A stretch of 64,000 nt of DNA, from NCBI GenBank assembly GCA_964019425.1, contig OZ025788.1:558001-622000 (forward strand), given 5' to 3'. The notes under the pieces are model-generated. The model saw only the letters and a program-made list of their open reading frames with translations. It had not been told where the DNA came from and did not search any database. The DNA comes from Flectonema sp. DT1601. Lineage: Eukaryota; Euglenozoa; Diplonemea; Diplonemida; Diplonemidae. Numbering within the stretch: the first letter of the stretch is position 1; each line of letters starts with the position of its first letter. The position numbers were made by a program, and so were the translations under genes. Positions 24,784 through 35,309 of this stretch are shown here, piece by piece.

Positions 24784-26940
24784 ATGGAAGTCGAATGGGA
24801 AGCATACCAACAAAGACATCAAATACCCAGAGTACATGATGGTTGGGTTCAACATCCACTGCATGTTGTGGGATGGAATCCACAAAAGGCTATCTCATCA
24901 GTGGAAGTAGAATTACCGATGTGTGTTGACCAATGTGAGGACTTCAAAACTGCAAATGAAGCATACAAACAATGGTGTGACATCTACCATCATTGGGAAT
25001 TGCGAACCAGGAGTCAATTCGCATCTGAACAAGAAATAAATTCCAACCTACCGATCAGAGCTAAAGAAGAAATGACAAAAATTGAATCAACGGAAACCTC
25101 ACCAACGGAACGTGCGATTCTATTAAATACAAAATTAGAATCTGAAGGGAAATACAGCAATAATGACATCAGTTTGAATGCCTTGGCGGGACTGAAGGAT
25201 AATTATGCATTCGATTTAGAACATGAAAAGCGTTGGCATGAAAAGGAGAAAGTAGAATTACAGAGAACGACTTTAAAAAAGAGTACAAAAGTTAAAAAAC
25301 AACCCACGCAATCAACAGCTGCAGCGAACTGGATGAAGATTCAAGCACACACTAGACTTACGATGTTACAAGACTATTTAATACCAAGTAAGGAAGCAGG
25401 AAGTAGTTATACTGATTATAAATTACCATTCGCATCTCTTCCGAAATTTGTTCCGTACAACTATAATGTTATTGATGATCGGGTGGCAGAATTACAATTT
25501 TCATCTCTGCCAACCAACACAATTGCTGCTCTTGCTAGTCACATCACAAAACCTTACGATACGATATCATGGAGGTGTTCTGAGGAACAGCAAGCACACT
25601 ACTCACTTAGAGCTATTTATAAATTTATTACAACAAATTTTCAGGCTGTAACATCTGGTTCGGTAGAACCGACTGATGTACTTTCTAAGAAAGAAGGAAA
25701 CCCTCAAGGAATGGCTAATTTATTAAGAGATATGATAGAAAGTCTAGGCTATAGTATTACTGCAAAGACTGTTGATGGTATCTCACCATCAGTAGTGAGT
25801 GCCGTGGGTCATCCGACAACACATTTAGATATTTATTGGAATTTAGTATCATTTAATGGAAGCAGTTATTTAATAGATATCTGGTCAGCAATTAAGGAAA
25901 GTTCTGACTTTTATTGGATGACTCCACCTAATTTATTTTTTACAACCCATTGTCCTAACGATCCTGATATGCAACTTGCCATGCAAGCAGTGCATCAGTC
26001 TGCTTGGGAAGTATCTCCAGTTCTGTCGTGTAATGCTCATACTCATGGACTGTCATTATCAAGTCATGTGAAATACATTCATATAGCAAGTAAGGCACCA
26101 CCACTTACTATAACATATGGGTTGTCGGATCATCGAGTAATAGTCACCAGCAAGCTTTACGAGGGCGCCATTGCTTCGGCAGATAAAAACCTATTACCGG
26201 GAGGATACGTATGGCAGACACGTTCACGCAGTGAATGTACAGTCACATTTACATTAGTGTTACCAGATACTGGTTTGTATACATTTGAAGTTTGGGTAAC
26301 TCGAGATCCTCAACAAGAAGCAGTATTCGCAACAAACTATCAGTTATCATCCTCAATAAAAGTTGGTGATGATGCTCTGCTTCCGGTTCAGGATATATGT
26401 CCGTTGAAAGCGATCATAACTCAACCAAAAGGTGGGAAACTAGTAGCGGATTCTCAACAGTTATTTGAAGTGTTCCCAACTTCTGCAGCTATCGAGGGAG
26501 TTGTATTGTGTCAAAGAATTAGACCAGAAACTCAATCACGTTCGAAAGGAACTCCACCTCAACAAAATATTGAAAAGTCTTCCAGCGATCCGTCTGAATG
26601 GCCCTGCGAGTACACAGTCCTTGACTATAATCCATTTATTGGTGTGTATAGAACTTTAATACCTTCATTAAAGAGAGGTATTGTAGATCTTTATGTTCGT
26701 ATAGGAGGTGAATTCATTCCAGCGTTTACCAAGTTTTCGGTTGTTCTCGCAATCAGTTCAAAGGAAGAGGAGCTTAATGGAGGACTTCCACTCATACCTG
26801 ACAGCCTCACTTCACAAGAGCGCAGTGCGATTAGTAAGCTATTGCACAGTAAAGATCCGAACCCTGTAACCTGTTATGAACCTCTGAATAGTATGAGATT
26901 TAGAAAAGTTGGAGAGTACTTTGAAGGGACAACAGGCTAA
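24784..26940 (+). CDS. KY/hillarin-type transglutaminase-like protein, catalytic residues lost
   Basis: A 718-residue single-exon protein. Residues about 285-420 match the transglutaminase-like core of kyphoscoliosis peptidase (KY) and hillarin: GNPQGMANLLRDMIESLGY, then IYWNLVSFNGSSYLIDIW, then a DFYWMTPPNLFFTTHCPNDPDMQ segment typical of the family. The usual G-x-C-Q-G nucleophile is Pro at 307, the His of HAWN is Ile at 350, while the Asp of YLIDIW (365) is kept. It is therefore probably not a peptidase or transglutaminase; yeast Cyk3 is a known protein with a comparable inactive domain. After it come beta-rich segments (TGLYTFEVWV) like the Ig-like repeats of KY proteins. The N-terminal 280 residues include a Trp-rich stretch and charged helices and are unassigned. 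A scaffold role near actin or the cortex is inference from the family. Confidence 0.75.
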   Translation: MEVEWEAYQQRHQIPRVHDGWVQHPLHVVGWNPQKAISSVEVELPMCVDQCEDFKTANEAYKQWCDIYHHWELRTRSQFASEQEINSNLPIRAKEEMTKIESTETSPTERAILLNTKLESEGKYSNNDISLNALAGLKDNYAFDLEHEKRWHEKEKVELQRTTLKKSTKVKKQPTQSTAAANWMKIQAHTRLTMLQDYLIPSKEAGSSYTDYKLPFASLPKFVPYNYNVIDDRVAELQFSSLPTNTIAALASHITKPYDTISWRCSEEQQAHYSLRAIYKFITTNFQAVTSGSVEPTDVLSKKEGNPQGMANLLRDMIESLGYSITAKTVDGISPSVVSAVGHPTTHLDIYWNLVSFNGSSYLIDIWSAIKESSDFYWMTPPNLFFTTHCPNDPDMQLAMQAVHQSAWEVSPVLSCNAHTHGLSLSSHVKYIHIASKAPPLTITYGLSDHRVIVTSKLYEGAIASADKNLLPGGYVWQTRSRSECTVTFTLVLPDTGLYTFEVWVTRDPQQEAVFATNYQLSSSIKVGDDALLPVQDICPLKAIITQPKGGKLVADSQQLFEVFPTSAAIEGVVLCQRIRPETQSRSKGTPPQQNIEKSSSDPSEWPCEYTVLDYNPFIGVYRTLIPSLKRGIVDLYVRIGGEFIPAFTKFSVVLAISSKEEELNGGLPLIPDSLTSQERSAISKLLHSKDPNPVTCYEPLNSMRFRKVGEYFEGTTG

Positions 26941-27197
26941 CATTATTTCACGGGGTATATTACTATTTGTTAATTATTATCCCACTCCTTCCCTCTCTCT
27001 CTCTCTCTCTCCCCTACTTGAATATAATAAATTCTTTCTGTTATGTTTTGATTGAAGTATTTGATGGAATATATTTCTCTCATATAATTCAAAGACCAAA
27101 CTTACCACTCTGTTGTTCTGCTAGTGGTGGGACGTTTGTATTTAGTAGTTTATGTATTTATATTAATTTCCCTCCCCTAATCAGTTCTCTCGATATT

Positions 27198-28169
27198 ATG
27201 AGGCCTTCAACTCAACCAATCACTATGTACAGCGATAATGGAACTGATGAAGTGGCTTCAATCGCTAGTGATTCCATCTCACTTGATGATGAGATCGATG
27301 CCATAGTTGCAGATACTAGAGCTCCAATTAACTTTTTAGAAAACAAAGTTGATGCTAGAATTTCTCTTCAGCATTTGGTAACTCAGTACTGGTCAGACGC
27401 AACTGTTAAATTATACGGCTCTTTTGCTTATGATCTAGCAACTTCAAAGTCTGAACTTGACTTAGTAGTTGAGGGATGCACTCCATGCTGTGGAGATATT
27501 CTAACAAACTTTATGGCTCACTTAAAGAAGCAAACCGTTTCAGCTTCCGAAACTAAGGCATGGGAGTGCCTTAGTCTAATTGTTAATCAAACTGAAGGGT
27601 TTGCTAGGATTAGAATTGAGTCTGGACTTGTTATTAATTTATCATTCACTGTTGACATTAGATGTCCAGCTCGCAAGAATGCTGCTTTGATTAAGTCTTT
27701 ATTACAGAAGTATCCAACAGCTTCAAGAGTTTACTTCGTAATCAGACATTTGATGATCCAAAGAGGACTGTGTGTTCCAAATGAAGGAGGAATGAGTCAT
27801 TATGGAATGTTAATAATGTTACTACACGTCTGCGCCAATGAAACCTGTCCAGAAGTGTTGTCAAACCCAACGATGTTGATGATGGCGTATCTCCGTTTCT
27901 ATGGATTGAAAATTAATTTTCACACTATCACTGTCTCTGCGTTTCGAACATCTGAACCTCATCGCAATCACACTCAAGATGTGATGTCCATCGCTGATCC
28001 ATCAGACCCTAGTGTCAACCTTGCTCAAAGCTGCACTAAAGCAGTTGAAATTAAAACCTCTATGCAACGTGTATATGATTTAATCAAACAACGTGAGAAG
28101 TCTGGAAAGGGACCGAGCCTTTTATCAATGCTATCAAAGGGGAAGAGCAAGAAATGGAGGGCAAAGTAA
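27198..28169 (+). CDS. TRF4-like nucleotidyltransferase paralogue 1, altered active site
   Basis: A 323-residue protein with the order of a non-canonical poly(A)/U polymerase: GS motif (YGSFAYDLATS, G74-S75), the SELDLVV strand, a VINLSF strand, the central domain RHLMIQRGLCVPNEGGMSHYGMLIMLL and the PAP-associated segment with IADPSDPSVNLAQS. In active TRF4 proteins the strand reads S-D-x-D; here E87 replaces the first Asp, D89 is kept, and N147 stands where the third catalytic Asp (DISF) should be. Catalysis is doubtful. The tail is basic (KGKSKKWRAK) and could bind RNA. The start ATG is chosen because the paralogue shares the following residues (MRP, then DNGTDEVAS) and the TTCTC-GATATT bases before it; the frame is open 231 bases further upstream without another ATG. 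Confidence 0.85.
   Translation: MRPSTQPITMYSDNGTDEVASIASDSISLDDEIDAIVADTRAPINFLENKVDARISLQHLVTQYWSDATVKLYGSFAYDLATSKSELDLVVEGCTPCCGDILTNFMAHLKKQTVSASETKAWECLSLIVNQTEGFARIRIESGLVINLSFTVDIRCPARKNAALIKSLLQKYPTASRVYFVIRHLMIQRGLCVPNEGGMSHYGMLIMLLHVCANETCPEVLSNPTMLMMAYLRFYGLKINFHTITVSAFRTSEPHRNHTQDVMSIADPSDPSVNLAQSCTKAVEIKTSMQRVYDLIKQREKSGKGPSLLSMLSKGKSKKWRAK
27737..27832 (+). repeat. 96-base block identical to 34877-34972
   Basis: Every base matches the paralogue copy, including third codon positions, while flanking codons differ freely. A further 33-base identical stretch follows after a seven-base divergent patch. Confidence 0.9.
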
Positions 28170-28507
28170 AAGATCATTTGATTGATGTAAAAACCAGCTG
28201 CTTAACATGAAGTGCGTTTTAATTTTAACCTTTTATCAACAAGGTTCTTCTATTGCGTGCCCACACTCTCTCTCTCTCTTAAAACCTGATATCTTAAAAA
28301 TAAATGATAGTCTCTAAAAAAAACTATAAAAAAGAAAAATGACCTTCAAAAAAAAAAAAAATTGTATTCCCATCAGTTATCAAAAAGATTGGATGTGACT
28401 ACAATTGAAGACTTGTCATGGGGAGTTCCACCTCTACATTATTATTATTTTTTTTTTTCTATATAATATTATATCTATAGAATTTAAGCGTGATTCTTAT
28501 TTTCAAC

Positions 28508-28511
<4 letters not shown>

Positions 28512-28543
<32 letters not shown>

Positions 28544-28551
28544 CCTTCTGC
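28512..28551 (+). repeat. A40 homopolymer
   Basis: Uninterrupted run of 40 A, the longest A run noticed. Confidence 0.9.
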
Positions 28552-29233
28552 AAAAAAAATTTTAGTGCGATAATCTCTGTTGTTTTCAGACCAAATGCCC
28601 TTTTTAGCAGATGATCTTTTGCATTAAATTTGAATCACGGACCAAGATGTATTTATTTACTGAATTCAGTGAGCCTCTTCTTGTCAGTGAAAAGTCGACA
28701 GATGGGGCACCAAATGTGGGCAATTTGTTCCTCAACATTTTTTTTTTTAAATTTATTGACTTATACTGCTGTATTAGGCTGTTGTTATTTCTCCTTTCCT
28801 TTTTTTCCCAACCCACCACTTATAATTTAAAAAAAAAAAATAATAAAAAATGATATTATTTTTATTTTATTATTCTTTTTTAGCTGGCTACTTGTTTTGT
28901 GCTATTGACAAGATCTGCCTTGCTAATTCTATTGTATTAACTGGCAAAAAAAAAAGAAAAAAAAATTCCACTTTCAACAGGTCGGGTTACTGAGTGGCGC
29001 TAACGAAAAGCTTTCCCCTGCTTGTTTCCCTTGTAAGTTACGTAGTTTCTGCGAGTTTTAATAGGCATCGAGTGTTGTATGTTCTATGTTGTTGATTTTG
29101 AAAATTTCGTTTGGCTTATTTTGGCGGCCTCTCGTTTCCTGTGTGACACAACACGAAAAATTAGTAGCGCCATTTGCTACTTACATTTTTTGCTTAATTT
29201 CGTTCCCTATTTTTTTTTTTTATTATTTTTCAC

Positions 29234-29262
29234 CCCGATTGAATTTTCGAAATTCAATCGGG
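29234..29262. other. Perfect 13-bp inverted repeat, 3-base loop
   Basis: CCCGATTGAATTT, then TCG, then AAATTCAATCGGG. No T run follows directly, so it is not an obvious Pol III terminator. It could extrude as a cruciform or mark a small RNA hairpin. Confidence 0.6.
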
Positions 29263-32208
29263 AAAGAAAAACCTTCTCTCGTGCCCCTTAAAACTCCTCC
29301 CCCGTACCCCTTAGTTCAGTTGGCTGTGATCAACGTCTATTCTATCTCCCCGTCTCGCTAAACTCCAAGTTGCATTGTCCATTGCTCTGTCCACCTTATT
29401 TTAGTTTCCGACTAAAACAACATTGCAACCAGTCTTCGATTTTGTGTAACCGTTAATCAAGCAACCTATAAAAACTATTTTAATTTTCCCCCTTTTTAAC
29501 ATTATTATAACGTCTTCACAGAGTCTTTATACGATCTGCGAAATGTTTTGCATTTTTTTTTTTTGAACATTACCTTTTAGTCACTTGTCTCGTAAATAAC
29601 TAATGCTTAAATTAGTTAATACATATATTTAAATAATACTATGAGTAAATGCTCAAAAAAAAATTGTAAAAAAAAAAAAAAACAGTTTTTAAATCCCACC
29701 GCCAAGATATAATTCTAGTATCAAAATTTACCTTTTTTTCGTTTTTTTTTTTTTACGTTTGTTTCTTTTGCAGATTTTTTGTTGTTTCTTGTTGACGAAT
29801 TTTTCACTGAGATTAAACGCCGTGGTTGGTTGTAATAGAGATCTCTGTCTGTTAGGAGGAAGCATGCTCATACAGTATCACCCCTTACTTTGAAGAAAGG
29901 TACATGATTGAGAGAACTAAAATTATGGATGTTCTCAGTGAAAAGTTACGTCAAGAAGCTATTTAGTTCTGCAGCTGTATTTTTTCATTTATTCGCCTCC
30001 CCTTCTCGATTCTTTTTCATCAGCTTTTTTTCTCCTTTTTGAACTCAGAGTGCTTCACATAATATGTATGCATAGTTCTCAAAGATAGAAAAAAGCTACT
30101 CCAAATCCCCTCGGCGATTTTGTGTCTGAAAAAAAAAAAAAAAAAAATAGTATTCAGAACTTCGATATAGTTTTTCTTTTCCTTTTTTTTTTTTCTTTTT
30201 CTTTTTTTTTGTTCATGTACTCTATTAAAATATCCTGTTAGAAAAAAAAATACTTATTCCTTTTTTTTTTTTTTTTTTTTTTTTTTTCTTTCTTCTTCTG
30301 TTAGAAGCCATATTTGAACCCAAAGGTTCCGAACAAGAGATAAGCGAAATCATTTTTATTTATTTATTTATTTATTTATTTTTTTAATTCCTTAAAGGTG
30401 TATCTTGTCGGTTCCGAGAACATTTTTTTTTTTTTTTTTTATTTTTTTTTAAGCAAGGGGTGGACAATGCTCGTCGTTTAAAAAAAGGTGCTTAAAAAAA
30501 AAAAAAGTAATTTTATTTGTTTCGAAAAATTAGTCATCGTTTGCTACTATCTTTTCCTTTTTTTTAATTTTTTTGTTTCTTTCTCATGTTGTACTAGGCA
30601 ATCAGAAGAGCGGCCATCGGTTGCTCTTTTAGTTATTGTAAGCTGGATTAATAAGCAGGTATGAAATGAATTTCGAATGCAACTAACGATGTACTACAAT
30701 TTTATTGATTATTATTTTTTGACAACTCCTGCTATCTACTTCGTGTTTTAGTAATGTTGAATACTTTATTATTATGGGGCATCGAAAGGTGTAAGAACCT
30801 TATCGTTGTTTTTGGATATATGTTCTTTTTCTTTCTCTTTTTTGTTTCTTGTCCTAACAGATTGTTATCCAATAAAATCAGTCTTCTAAGCTAACCTACT
30901 CCAAGTGCTTCGTCCTTCTGCAAAAGCGTCATTGGTTCACCTTTTTTTGCAGTTTATTTTAGCAGCAGCTCCGTAGTGTAGCATTTTGCTCCATACTTGT
31001 GAAAACGATGTTAAATAACGACGTGCTCTTTGTCTCTTGTTTTGTAGTAAACCGATGATTGTTTTTCTGAATACCAGGGTGAATTATGCCGCATCGGTCA
31101 CAATCAAAAAAAAGAGACCTCAACGCGGGTTGGTATTATTAACATTATAGTTTTTTTCCCCCCTCTCTTTTTTTATCGTTCACGTGGAAAAAAAAAAAAA
31201 AAAAAAACTGAAGAAAAAAAAACTTGGTGTTTTTTTTTTTTCCTGTTTTTATTTTTTTTTTTTAATTTTTGAAAAAAGGAATCAACAAAAAAAAAAAAAA
31301 AAAACATCAGCATTAACCCTTAGTTTTCTTGGTATTTAGTTGCATAGTGCCGTACAAAAGAAAAAAGAAAAAGGGAAGTCACTCACGTTGAAGTACCCTT
31401 TTTCATTTTAACATACTGTGCTGGTTACTCTCCTTTGCCAGTTCCCGTTGCCAGTCTTGCATTGAGCAGTTGTCAACCAAGTTGGTGTCAAAGGGTTATC
31501 AAAAAGTAATTTTAGTCTATCTAAGAAGCGCACCTCAATAACAAAAGATTACCTCAGTTTTTTTTTTTGTATTTCTTTTTCTTTTTCTTTTTTTTCAGTT
31601 TCTTTTAATTCTTTCCCTATATAGTAGTGTCAACATTATTTTAGTGGAAACACTTCCTATTTAAGCTAACAAACGAATGTGAGCTTGTTAGGAGTGACCC
31701 TACGATGACATTTATCATGCTTACATTCGTCATTAGTCACGCCTACGGTGTACGGATTTTCAAAGGATTTGTGCTTCACCTTGTAGCAATCACATTTGTG
31801 CTTTTCTTTTCTTTTTTTTCTCCTGTTGTTTTTTTCTCGCTTCAACTCGTCAGTGAAGTCGTGTGGAATATTTGTTTCTATTTCGTCAATGCATACATGC
31901 TTTGGTGATTTACTGTGCTGTTTTATGTTTAAAAAAAAAAAAAAAAAAAAAAAATGAAGAGGGAAAAAAATAAAAATGAATAAATAAATAAATTAAGAAT
32001 TATCAGCATCTTCTACCACGATGGTTTAAAGATATTTCAAATAGTGTTTTGTAGTATTAGTTATTTACCGAAAAATTTGTTGTGTTCCGGCTTGTATATA
32101 TCCTTTCCATCTTCATGGAAAAGGAGTAGTCGGTGGCATCTAATCAGATAATTCGCATTTTTCCACTAGAATAAAAGAAATTAGTGTTACCCAACACGCA
32201 CTGCAATA

Positions 32209-32308
32209 CAATCCTCTTGAGGATTGGATCTCTGTTGCCGTAGTCTCAGATTCCCGGAAAGTAAACCCGATTGCTTCGGTTTGATCTTCTTTGACTGCTA
32301 CTCGGGAA
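32209..32308. ncRNA. Candidate structured RNA
   Basis: A perfect 8-bp hairpin (CAATCCTC-TT-GAGGATTG, 32209-32226) is followed by a TTCCCG/CGGGAA pair (32251-32256 with 32303-32308) enclosing a GATTGCTTCGGTT segment. The stretch is more GC-rich than its surroundings. No known RNA family is recognised. Confidence 0.15.
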
Positions 32309-34346
32309 CAGTGATCATCCTGGCCTCCTATACTTAGTTTTGCATCCGTCGCTTTATTTCTTTTTTGAGACGGGTCAATTTGACCTCGATCAGAAAAAAA
32401 TATACTTTTGCATTTTCTTTTTTCCCTTCCGTTTTCTTCACTAGTTTCTTGTTTTTGCGGTGACTGCAGACTGGTTCTTTTGGCTTTGGAACACCAGTCT
32501 TTTTTTTTTTTTTTTTTACATTATTCGTCCGAATTTGTTTATTGTCAAACTTGCCAAATCGCAATCTAGAAGTGGAGGAATATCGGTTATATGTGATGAG
32601 TTGCAATTTGGCTACTTAGCTTCTCGATGAATCTATTTATTAGTTTCTTTCGAATTTTATAGCTGTAATAAATAATAAAAAAATTTTAATTAATTATTGT
32701 CTAAAAAAAATTCTAATATTGTGCAACCTCTTTTTTTTTAAATTTTTTATTAATTCGGTTTTCCTTACAAACTGTTGTCTTATTCTCAAAAATTTGCTGT
32801 TCGAGGCGCGTACTGAAAATAAGCATTATATTGTATATTATAGTCTGGGTTGCTCTTTTTATCCTTTATAAAATACAAGATTATAATTTTATCCTTATTA
32901 TTTTTCATTTTTCTTTTTTTTATATAAAAAAATTGTGTTTGCTTTATCGAACCCGCAAGCATTTACGTTGCAAGACCATAGAGAGCTGAGTAGCTTTTCT
33001 TCTCAAGTGATAATTGCATTTGTTCTGTTTGCGGTGCTTTGATTTCCCCCCCCCATATTCTTTCATTCTACTCCGCCGGTTGCTACCCTCTGTCCAGTTG
33101 TTTATTATTTCTGTTAGCTATTTGATTGCTTATGTTTCCCCAAGATCTATGTAGCAGCATTACAGACGAGAAAAAGCACCTTTTTTTTTGTTCCCCTTCC
33201 CTAATTTGTACGCGATATTTGCAGTGTTTTTTCCCAGATAGAAAAACGCTTTGCAAACAAGAAATAAAAAAAAAAAAGAAAAGAGAGAGGACAGACGTGT
33301 CTTTAATTATTACTTTAGTTTAAAAAAATAAAGTTTTTTTTTTTTTTTTCGCGTCGCTGACAAAAAAACCTGACGAGGAATACTTGACCTTTTTTTTTTA
33401 ATTTCTCCCTTTTCGTAAGATACAGTAATATCGTAGGAACGCCCGGTGTCTCACTCGACTTGACAATGTCCGTGAAATACTTCATTTTTCAGGCAAACTG
33501 CAAGCTTCTTGCGGTACACAATTACTTAGGTGAGCTGTGGTAAAAAAATAACTCAAGGGGAAAAAAAAAACACACACACACCCGCAAACCCACATTTTTA
33601 AACTTTTTTTTTTTTTTTTTTTAAAGCCAAGGTTGACATTATCCTTATGGCTTACAATGTTTGCATACTTTTTTTCGTACGGTCTTTTTCTTGTACAAAA
33701 AAAAAAAAAAAAAAACTGAAAATTTTACTTTGTTATGACAACACGACATTATCGTGTTTCAGTATGAGACTATCTTTCCTTTCCTTTCCTTTCCTTTTTC
33801 CCCATCTAGTCCCCTTCATTTTTAATTTTAAAATCGGAATCTGCCCTTCAGAGAATAACATCGTCGGAGAGGAAATGTGGTTTATGAGAGTCTGAAAAGC
33901 CTCATTAAACTGAATGACGCACATCGAACGATTCCGTAATGCAAAACATCAATCCAGTTATGCTTACCAATACAACTCTGTTCTTACACGAAAAGTTGTG
34001 TGTCGCTTTTGGTATTCTATCTCGTCTTTTTTCTTTCTTTTTTCGGTTCCCTTTCTTGCTCGTGAGCTTCGGTCATAAAACTTTTGACTACGCTTTTTTG
34101 TTTCATCAGTTTTTTTTTTTTTTTTGCCTTTTTCTTTTTTTCCACAAACCGCAGTATTGACGTTTGTAGAAAATAATAAATCTCCCTTGGTGTATTTTTT
34201 TATAATTTTTTTAATTTCTTTTTTTTTTTTTTCTTAAAACAGTACACAACAATAAATGACCATGATCACGGAGGAGGTATCTACATAGTTTGTTAGCTAC
34301 CTGTCATGTTTATTATTATTATTTCTATTATTCAGTTCTCGATATT

Positions 34347-35309
34347 ATGAGACCAGCAGTGTACCAAAAGAGCAGCGACAACGGAACTGACGAAGTGGCT
34401 TCAACAACCAGTGAATGTGCCTTAGACAATGAGATCGATGCTATAATCACAGAAATGAGAGTTCCAGATAGCATATTACAAAATGCGATTGATGCTAGAT
34501 TCTCAATTCAACTGTTAGTAGCACAGTACTGGACAGATGCGACTGTCAAGGTTTATGGATCATTCGCATACAATATCGCAACAACAAAATCAGAACTTGA
34601 TTTAGTTGTTGAAGGATGTTCACCTCATTGTGGAGTACTACTAACTAGTTTTATGACTCTCTTGGAGAAACAAACCCTTCCTGACACGGACATCAAAGCT
34701 TGGGAAAGATTAAATTTAATTGTTCACCGCAATGAGGGATTCGCAAAGATCAGAATCAACACAGGTCTTGTTATTAATTTATCATTCACGTCTAGTACGA
34801 ATAGTTTGCTTCGTAAGAATGCTATTTTGATTCAAAACTTGCTACGCAAATACCCAGCAGCATGGAGAGTTTACTACGTAATCAGACATTTGATGATCCA
34901 AAGAGGACTGTGTGTTCCAAATGAAGGAGGAATGAGTCATTATGGAATGTTAATAATGTTACTACACGTCTGTTCTGGTGAAACCTGTCCAGAAGTGTTG
35001 TCAAACCCAACAATGTTACTAACAACGTACGTTCGTTTCTATGGATTACAAGTTAACTTCCACACAGCGACTATCTCTGCCTTTCAGTCATCTGAGCCTC
35101 ATCGCAATCACACTCAGGATGTGATGTCGGTTGCTGATCCATCTGACCCAAGTATCAATCTCGCTCGTAATTGTACCAAAGCAGTTAAAATTAAAACCTC
35201 TATGCAACGCGTTTACGATTTAATCAAAGAACGTGAGAAGTCTGGAAAGGGACCAAGCCTTCTAGCAATGCTGTCAAAGGGTAGAAGTAAAAATTGGAAG
35301 GCGCAGTAA
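34347..35309 (+). CDS. TRF4-like nucleotidyltransferase paralogue 2, altered active site
   Basis: A 320-residue paralogue of the 27198 gene with the same domain order: GS motif at 71-72 (YGSFAYNIATT), SELDLVV with E83 and D85, VINLSF with N144 at the third catalytic Asp position, then the shared central helix and the ADPSDPS segment. The same two substitutions occur in both copies, so they arose before the duplication and have been kept, which argues against recent decay. Proteins are clearly alike over their length, yet silent sites differ except in a 96-base block. The start ATG follows TATTATTCAG by 11 bases. The role could be RNA binding or a regulatory partner of an active enzyme; that is inference. 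Confidence 0.85.
   Translation: MRPAVYQKSSDNGTDEVASTTSECALDNEIDAIITEMRVPDSILQNAIDARFSIQLLVAQYWTDATVKVYGSFAYNIATTKSELDLVVEGCSPHCGVLLTSFMTLLEKQTLPDTDIKAWERLNLIVHRNEGFAKIRINTGLVINLSFTSSTNSLLRKNAILIQNLLRKYPAAWRVYYVIRHLMIQRGLCVPNEGGMSHYGMLIMLLHVCSGETCPEVLSNPTMLLTTYVRFYGLQVNFHTATISAFQSSEPHRNHTQDVMSVADPSDPSINLARNCTKAVKIKTSMQRVYDLIKEREKSGKGPSLLAMLSKGRSKNWKAQ
34877..34972 (+). repeat. 96-base block identical to 27737-27832
   Basis: Second copy of the identical block, encoding the RHLMIQRGLCVPNEGG to LLHVC part of the central domain. Confidence 0.9.

Larger units (their letters stand above)
28170..34346. other. 6-kb homopolymer-rich desert
   Basis: No supportable protein gene. Contains an A40 run at 28512-28551, many T runs, ATTT and TTTCC microsatellites (about 30357-30380 and 33774-33796), a 13-bp perfect inverted repeat and a foldable stretch near 32.2 kb, listed separately. 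A coding-like 42-codon stretch lies at 29855-29970 after a GTTAG and may be a gene remnant. Confidence 0.55.

Noticed and set aside
26967-27197. Upstream extension of the first TRF4-like gene by 77 codons
   Set aside because: No ATG in the extension, and the paralogue similarity begins at the ATG at 27198.
32940-33000. Minus-strand GCGGGTTCGATAAAGC, like a tRNA B box
   Set aside because: The B box lacks its final CC and no cloverleaf forms.
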